Origin: Bacteroidales bacterium
Lineage (GTDB): Bacteria; Bacteroidota; Bacteroidia; Bacteroidales; F082
DNA length: 64,000 nucleotides
NCBI GenBank assembly: GCA_016936355.1
Contig: JAFGYB010000018.1
Coordinates: 92,075-156,074, forward strand
Direction: 5' to 3'
The notes under the pieces were generated by a model. That model was not told the origin of the DNA, ran no database searches, and saw only the letters and a list, made by a program, of their open reading frames with translations. Below are positions 59,678 through 64,000 of the stretch, piece after piece (positions within the stretch are counted from its first letter, which is position 1; every line of letters begins with the position of its first letter). A program made the position numbers and the translations under genes.

Positions 59678-61702
59678 TTATTTTGCGCAATAGCGCTTGA
59701 TTACATTGTACGCATCACTGATGCCCAGTTCGCCTGCCTTGCTTAAGTCTTCACAAGCTTTCTTGTTCTCTTTCAAATACAGCAGAATTAATGCTCTGTT
59801 GTAATATGCTGCTCCCATTTTGGGTTCCAGCTGAAGCGCCATGGTGTAATCTTTAATGGCTTCCTTGAATTTCTTTTGCTGAAGGAAAAGGTTTCCCCGG
59901 TTGTAGTATGCAAAGGCCATCTTGGGATCCAGTTTGATTACTTTATTGTAATCGGCCAGCGATAATGCATGCGTTGGTGGTGGAATGTCAGATGAAATCT
60001 TTTTCCCCTGAAATCCACTGCGACTGATGGTAATGGAACTGTTGAAGAGTCGTTCGGAATAGATTGATTCTTCTAAATCGTACCGCGTTGCTCCACGGTT
60101 TAACAATGCAAAGATGTTATCGGGGCTGAGGAGCAGGCACGAATCATAGGCAGAAAGGGCAGAATGGTAATTTCGCAACATGCCGTTGATAATCCCGGAA
60201 ACAAGATAAGCATCGGTGGAATCATGTTTCCTCAGCAATTGAGCAAAACTGGATGCCATGATTTTTCGTGCATTTCTGGGGCTGAAAGGAAGGTTTCTAA
60301 ACGTGTAAAACAGTTTTCTGTCCACTTGATTTTTTGCATTGAACAGACTAATTTTTTTATCGAAAAATATGGCCTCTCTCCGTTTGTCATAAATTGAATC
60401 AGGGAGCGGTAGGGAATAGACTACGTAGAAATTGGGCATGGGCCGGATGTTGATGTTGGTAAACTGTACCCTGCCTTTGCGCATCTCACCACTCATGAAA
60501 TCAGCCTCAAACTGTATGATTTTGTTGAAGTAGGTGGAATCACCATATTTTTTGAAGAGTTCTCTGGGGGTTTTGTTTGTGTTGTCGTTCACTTTGGCTA
60601 TAATCGCCATTGCTTTGTTCTGGTCTTCTTTGGATCCCAATGTATCTCCGTATTGCATGCGGGCATAGGAACGGTTGACATAGGCTCCGGCAAAATCAGG
60701 AAAAATATCCAGGGCTTTTGTGTAGTCCATGGCAGCCCGCCAGGGTTCATTCAGTTTTAATTCTACAATTCCCCGGTTGTAATAAGCATAAACATTTTTC
60801 GGGTTGATGGCAATCACTTTCCCGTAATACCTCAGCGCAGACCAGTAATTGTTTCGCATCGACTCCAGGAGAGCCAGATTATAGAAGGTCAACGCATTGG
60901 TTGAATCCAGACGGACCACTTTTTTGTAATCTCTGATGGTCTGAACCGTGTCGTTTAATTTCAAGTAGGCCAGAGCACGTTGAAAATAGATGAAAGGATA
61001 ATCGGGTTTTATTTTGGCTGCCTGATTGTAATCCTGAATGGCCTGATTCAAACTGTCCATTTCTGTATGGATCATTCCTTTTTTTACCCAGGCATCCACA
61101 TTGAAATAATCGTAATGAATTGACTGGTTGATGTCTTTCATGGCCAAACTATCTTCTTTGAGCATGTGGTACGCAACACCCCTGCTCAGGTAAGCTGCTC
61201 CCGATTTGGGATCCAGTTGCAGGGCACGAGTGAAATCTTTCAATGCATCGTTATAATCGTGGAGGTGCATTTTGGTGTCACCCCGGGCTACAAATGCCTG
61301 TGGATCAAAAGGGTCGAGATTCAGCGCGTAATCAAAATCAGAAATTGCATGAGAATAATCGTTGAGCCGGTCCAGACAAATGCCCCTGTATTGATAGGCC
61401 CGGGTGTACAAAGGGTGAATGTTGATGGTTTGCGTGAAATCGTCGGCTGCGCCCTGATAATCCCCCAAACTGAACTTAGCGATGCCTCTTAAAAAATAGG
61501 CTTCAAAACCTCTGGGCTTCGCTTCCAGTGCTGTATTGAAATCGCGGATGGCTTGGGTGTAATTTTTTTCAGAAAGTGCAATTTGACCGGAGACAATAAA
61601 GTGCTGATAATTAATCTGACCGTGAACGACGGCGGGGAAAACCAGACTGATGAATGAAAAAAGAATGAAAAATTTCCTTAAGCTTCGACTCATATGCTTC
61701 AA
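59678..61702 (-). CDS. Large exported TPR protein
   Basis: 674 aa. Signal peptide (about 1-28) and a dozen or more 34-residue TPRs (e.g. YTQAIRDFNTALEAKPRGFEAY; YNDALKDFTRALQLDPKSGAAY), interrupted at about 390-520 by a non-TPR segment. A periplasmic or surface scaffold. Starts 1 bp after the Omp85-like gene's stop, so part of a CBS / Omp85-like / TPR operon. Confidence 0.82.
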   Translation of the reverse strand: MKHMSRSLRKFFILFSFISLVFPAVVHGQINYQHFIVSGQIALSEKNYTQAIRDFNTALEAKPRGFEAYFLRGIAKFSLGDYQGAADDFTQTINIHPLYTRAYQYRGICLDRLNDYSHAISDFDYALNLDPFDPQAFVARGDTKMHLHDYNDALKDFTRALQLDPKSGAAYLSRGVAYHMLKEDSLAMKDINQSIHYDYFNVDAWVKKGMIHTEMDSLNQAIQDYNQAAKIKPDYPFIYFQRALAYLKLNDTVQTIRDYKKVVRLDSTNALTFYNLALLESMRNNYWSALRYYGKVIAINPKNVYAYYNRGIVELKLNEPWRAAMDYTKALDIFPDFAGAYVNRSYARMQYGDTLGSKEDQNKAMAIIAKVNDNTNKTPRELFKKYGDSTYFNKIIQFEADFMSGEMRKGRVQFTNINIRPMPNFYVVYSLPLPDSIYDKRREAIFFDKKISLFNAKNQVDRKLFYTFRNLPFSPRNARKIMASSFAQLLRKHDSTDAYLVSGIINGMLRNYHSALSAYDSCLLLSPDNIFALLNRGATRYDLEESIYSERLFNSSITISRSGFQGKKISSDIPPPTHALSLADYNKVIKLDPKMAFAYYNRGNLFLQQKKFKEAIKDYTMALQLEPKMGAAYYNRALILLYLKENKKACEDLSKAGELGISDAYNVIKRYCAK

Positions 61703-61703
61703 A

Positions 61704-63110
61704 CTAAATGGGGGCCACTAAACTAATAAAAAAATGAGTTTGTCCTTGCCCGTTCAGGGTGTATTCAAAACGAATAACGGTATCATAATAGGTTACATAA
61801 TCAAGACCCAGGCCGGTTCCGTAAATTAATTTGTTCGTCAACGGATTGGTATTTGGATTCCTGCGGTCCATTACATAACCCATATCCAGAATAATGTTGG
61901 CATAGAGTGCATAAAATATTTTACCAAACGTGTCTGATTTAATATAGGGCAGTTGAAAGACGTGTTTGGAAATCAGTTCGTATTTAAAGTTGGATCGAAA
62001 AATATTGGTCCACATGCCGTTGATCACATACAATTCGTATCCGCGCAACGTAAAAGGGGGATACCCCAGTCCGCGTTCGAGAAAATAAGGCCGGTACCGG
62101 TTCGGAACCAGCTTGGACGAAACGTTAAAGGCATAATACCAACGGTTTTTCAAATGCAGGTAGCGGTCGTAAGAAATATAGGTCGAAATCTCATCTACTT
62201 TTTTGTTGAGAATACCCAGTCCGGTTTTTTCAAAATCAAATTCCAGATAATACCCATTCAACGGATAAGGGGCATAATCCCTGTAATCGAGCCTGAAGTT
62301 ATATCGGAACGATAAATAGGAGAAGTTTTTTTGCCCGTAAGCATAAGCCGGATTCAAGGTAAGCAGTGAATCGGACAGAGTGTAATGATTCCACTTCAAC
62401 CAGAAAGAATTGAGTTTCCTGTACAGCGGCCTGTAACTGAAACTCAGGTCAGCAAACCCATGTTTTTTAACAAAATCATGGGCCTCTCCAAAATAGAGAA
62501 GTTTATTATCACGGGTTGTGTAATCGGTTTCATGGTTAAAAACGATGCCTGCCCAGAAACCAAGCCCCCAGGTTTTTCGTTTGTTAACATACGGAGTGTT
62601 CCACTTAATCTGAAAACTTTTGTTGTATCCGTTTTGTAAAAGGAGGTTCAGAACCTCCATCCGGCCTCTGAAGTTATTGACCTTCAGGTTAACACCGTAG
62701 TCGATACGGCTTAATTTTTTTTGTTCCCACCAAACATTAAGATTTCGGTCGGTAACCGCCAAAATAGGGATAGGCCAGATGTACCATCTTTCCACCACGG
62801 AGATGTTGAGGTTGACCTTACGGGGACCCGCAAGGTCGGGTTTGATGTCCACGAAATTAAACAGCCCCCGGTTCAAAAGGTTCTGCCTGCTGGCAACAAT
62901 TTTTTTTTGCAAAGCCGACCAGGTAAGTGAATCGCCGCTTTTAACCTCCATTTCCCGCAGAATAATCCCGTTTTTAGTTATCTGATTACCGGTAATGTTT
63001 ATTTTCCCTACAGTAACCCAAAACGGTTTTTCCTGATCCTTATTCCCGGCAATGAGAAAAGAAGGCAACGATAAGATAAGGGCGGTAAAAAGTAAAAAGA
63101 ATCTATACAT
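61704..63110 (-). CDS. Omp85/TamA-like outer-membrane protein with one POTRA domain
   Basis: 468 aa. Signal peptide (1-21), one POTRA-like domain (about 33-110, VGKINITGNQITKNGIILREM and the strand KVNLNISVVERW), then a 16-strand-type barrel with the PPFTLRGYELY motif (the RGY lock of Omp85 proteins) and strand-rich C-terminus. One POTRA, in contrast to five in BamA, suggests a TamA- or Patatin-associated type of transporter. Substrate unknown. Overlaps the CBS gene by 8 bp. Confidence 0.84.
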   Translation of the reverse strand: MYRFFLLFTALILSLPSFLIAGNKDQEKPFWVTVGKINITGNQITKNGIILREMEVKSGDSLTWSALQKKIVASRQNLLNRGLFNFVDIKPDLAGPRKVNLNISVVERWYIWPIPILAVTDRNLNVWWEQKKLSRIDYGVNLKVNNFRGRMEVLNLLLQNGYNKSFQIKWNTPYVNKRKTWGLGFWAGIVFNHETDYTTRDNKLLYFGEAHDFVKKHGFADLSFSYRPLYRKLNSFWLKWNHYTLSDSLLTLNPAYAYGQKNFSYLSFRYNFRLDYRDYAPYPLNGYYLEFDFEKTGLGILNKKVDEISTYISYDRYLHLKNRWYYAFNVSSKLVPNRYRPYFLERGLGYPPFTLRGYELYVINGMWTNIFRSNFKYELISKHVFQLPYIKSDTFGKIFYALYANIILDMGYVMDRRNPNTNPLTNKLIYGTGLGLDYVTYYDTVIRFEYTLNGQGQTHFFISLVAPI

Positions 63111-63765
63111 TCAGGTAGTTCATAAGTAAATTGTATCGATCCCTCAAATCATCCTGATCGGTATCTTCACTAAACGAAGCTTTAATGAAATAATTGTAAC
63201 GTTCGAAGGTCTTTAAGATGGGGGCCAGCTCAATTTTGTTGATCTTGATCACCAGCTCAATCTTGTTTGAATCTTCATTCGACAGGATGAACGTGCTGAG
63301 AATTTTGGCGTCGTTCGACTCAACAATGTTGGCTATTTCAGTAAGACTGTAATTGTTGTATGCCAGTTCCAGCACAATGATGCCTCCGGGATTATCAATG
63401 GAAAAACCTTTGGACAAAAATTTGATCAGAGAGGGTAAGGTGATGCTCCCCAGGTAGTTCTCTTTCTCGTCCAGTACAGGTATTAGTGTAAGTCCCAGCT
63501 CACTGACCAGTTTCAAAACATCATAAATGTGCTGATATTCTTTGACATAAGGTTGGCTCAAGGACAGGTTGTGATTTCCCAGGGGTTCATCAAAATCATT
63601 CAGGTTGTAAATATCAAGATCTGAGATCAGACCCAGGAATTTCTGGTCGTTCACAATGGGCAGGTGGGCAATTTTATAATCTTCCATCCAGCTGAGCGCC
63701 GTTTTACCGGTGTCAGATGTTTTGAGCGGAATAATTCCATCCATTATGAGTTGTCTGGCGATCAT
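63103..63765 (-). CDS. Tandem CBS-domain protein
   Basis: 220 aa with two CBS motifs (about 1-60 and 70-130, LIMDGIIPLKTSDTGKTALSWM; ITLPSLIKFLSKGF), then an ACT-like tail (about 145-210, GIIVLELAYNNYSLTEIA) rather than an enzyme. Probably senses adenine nucleotides. It heads the operon with the Omp85-like and TPR genes. Confidence 0.82.
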   Translation of the reverse strand: MIARQLIMDGIIPLKTSDTGKTALSWMEDYKIAHLPIVNDQKFLGLISDLDIYNLNDFDEPLGNHNLSLSQPYVKEYQHIYDVLKLVSELGLTLIPVLDEKENYLGSITLPSLIKFLSKGFSIDNPGGIIVLELAYNNYSLTEIANIVESNDAKILSTFILSNEDSNKIELVIKINKIELAPILKTFERYNYFIKASFSEDTDQDDLRDRYNLLMNYLNV

Positions 63766-63793
63766 GTATTCAATTAATATAACAAGTAGGCAA

Positions 63794-63801
63794 CAAAGAT
63801 A
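63794..63801 (-). promoter_or_regulatory. -7 box for the CBS operon
   Basis: TATCTTTG, an exact TAnnTTTG match, 29 bp upstream of the CBS-protein ATG. Confidence 0.4.
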
Positions 63802-63875
63802 ATATAATGTGAATTTGAGCAGTGAAAGTTAAGAGTTTTTAAAGAAAACGTAACAACGGAATTTGGGGAAAGAAA

Positions 63876-63910
63876 AAAACCGTTGAAACGGCTGTCGTTT
63901 CAACGGTTTT
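63876..63910. terminator. Terminator after tRNA-Leu
   Basis: AAAACCGTTGAAACG / CGTTTCAACGGTTTT, a perfect 15-bp stem with a 5-nt loop, followed on the minus strand by further T. It lies 4 bp past the tRNA 3' end. Confidence 0.85.
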
Positions 63911-63914
63911 GAAG

Positions 63915-63999
63915 TACCCGAGGCGGGACTTGAACCCGCACGACCGCAATGGTCATTGGATTTTAAGTCCAACGTGTCTACCAATTCCACCACTCGGGC
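63915..63999 (-). tRNA. tRNA-Leu (anticodon UAA)
   Basis: 85 nt. Acceptor stem GCCCGAG pairs with CTCGGGT (first pair G-U), D-loop AATTGGTAGA, anticodon stem TTGGA/TCCAA around CTTAAAA (anticodon TAA), a long variable arm as in all Leu tRNAs (ATGACCATTGCGGTCGT) and T-arm GCGGGTTCAAGTCCCGC. Discriminator A, no encoded CCA. Confidence 0.95.
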
Positions 64000-64000
64000 A

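Noticed and set aside
1..64000. CRISPR arrays, insertion sequences, prophage or integrative elements
   Set aside because: No regularly spaced repeats, transposase, integrase or phage structural genes were seen.

Overview
The window looks like chromosomal DNA from a member of the Bacteroidota, most likely a Bacteroidales/Marinilabiliales-type anaerobe or facultative anaerobe. The evidence is a protein with a type IX secretion C-terminal signal, a PID-CTERM-like small protein, a LruC-domain lipoprotein, TPR/beta-barrel envelope proteins, a short arginine decarboxylase, and recurrent TAnnTTTG (-7) promoter boxes upstream of genes. No phage, plasmid, insertion sequence or CRISPR array is visible. 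Nearly all genes lie on the minus strand; the exceptions are the LruC lipoprotein, the ClC channel and the arsR cassette. I cannot name the species.

Layout. 0.1-5 kb: glycogen/alpha-glucan operon (debranching enzyme, GT4 glycosyltransferase, GH57). 5.4-7.3 kb: LruC lipoprotein (+). 7.4-12.7 kb: aminotransferase, ADP-forming acyl-CoA synthetase and a DAK2-DegV fusion. 12.8-13.6 kb: a gene-poor AT-rich stretch holding a broken 3' end of a second deoxyhypusine synthase-like gene, an inverted repeat and a small membrane ORF. 13.6-16.8 kb: polyamine operon (arginine decarboxylase, agmatinase, DHS-like enzyme). 17.0-19.5 kb: lysC-lysA, with an apparent attenuator in the lysC leader. 19.8-23.4 kb: large T9SS surface protein plus PID-CTERM-like partner. 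23.8-27.1 kb: convergent ClC and cation/proton antiporter. 27.4-28.8 kb: GH53 galactanase lipoprotein. 29.1-33.4 kb: argB-argD-argC-argJ. 33.9-37.7 kb: YceI, pirin, AraC regulator, Ogt, CDF transporter. 37.7-41.5 kb: two DUF3857/transglutaminase-fold proteins, one apparently catalytically dead. 41.7-44.9 kb: ygiD-like dioxygenase, an ArsR/thioredoxin/permease cassette with three matching operator palindromes, and tag.

44.97-54.18 kb is the most unusual region. It is a tightly packed minus-strand cluster of TPR/beta-barrel protein, AraC regulator with an HMA-like N-terminus, stand-alone PqqD-like (RRE) protein, ATP-grasp ligase, fold-III PLP decarboxylase, urea transporter fused to an M23 peptidase, TPR/barrel protein and small TPR protein. 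I recognise the parts but not the system. It may make or handle an amide- or peptide-linked small molecule at the envelope.

54.2-59.2 kb: CorA with a GTN instead of GMN motif, a CDF transporter with an HMA-like head, GNAT, cupin, and a nikR operon whose second gene is an exported nucleoside hydrolase-FmdE fusion. A 36-bp palindrome overlaps the nikR promoter. 59.3-63.8 kb: FtsB/DivIC-like protein and a CBS / Omp85-like / TPR operon. The window ends with tRNA-Leu(UAA).
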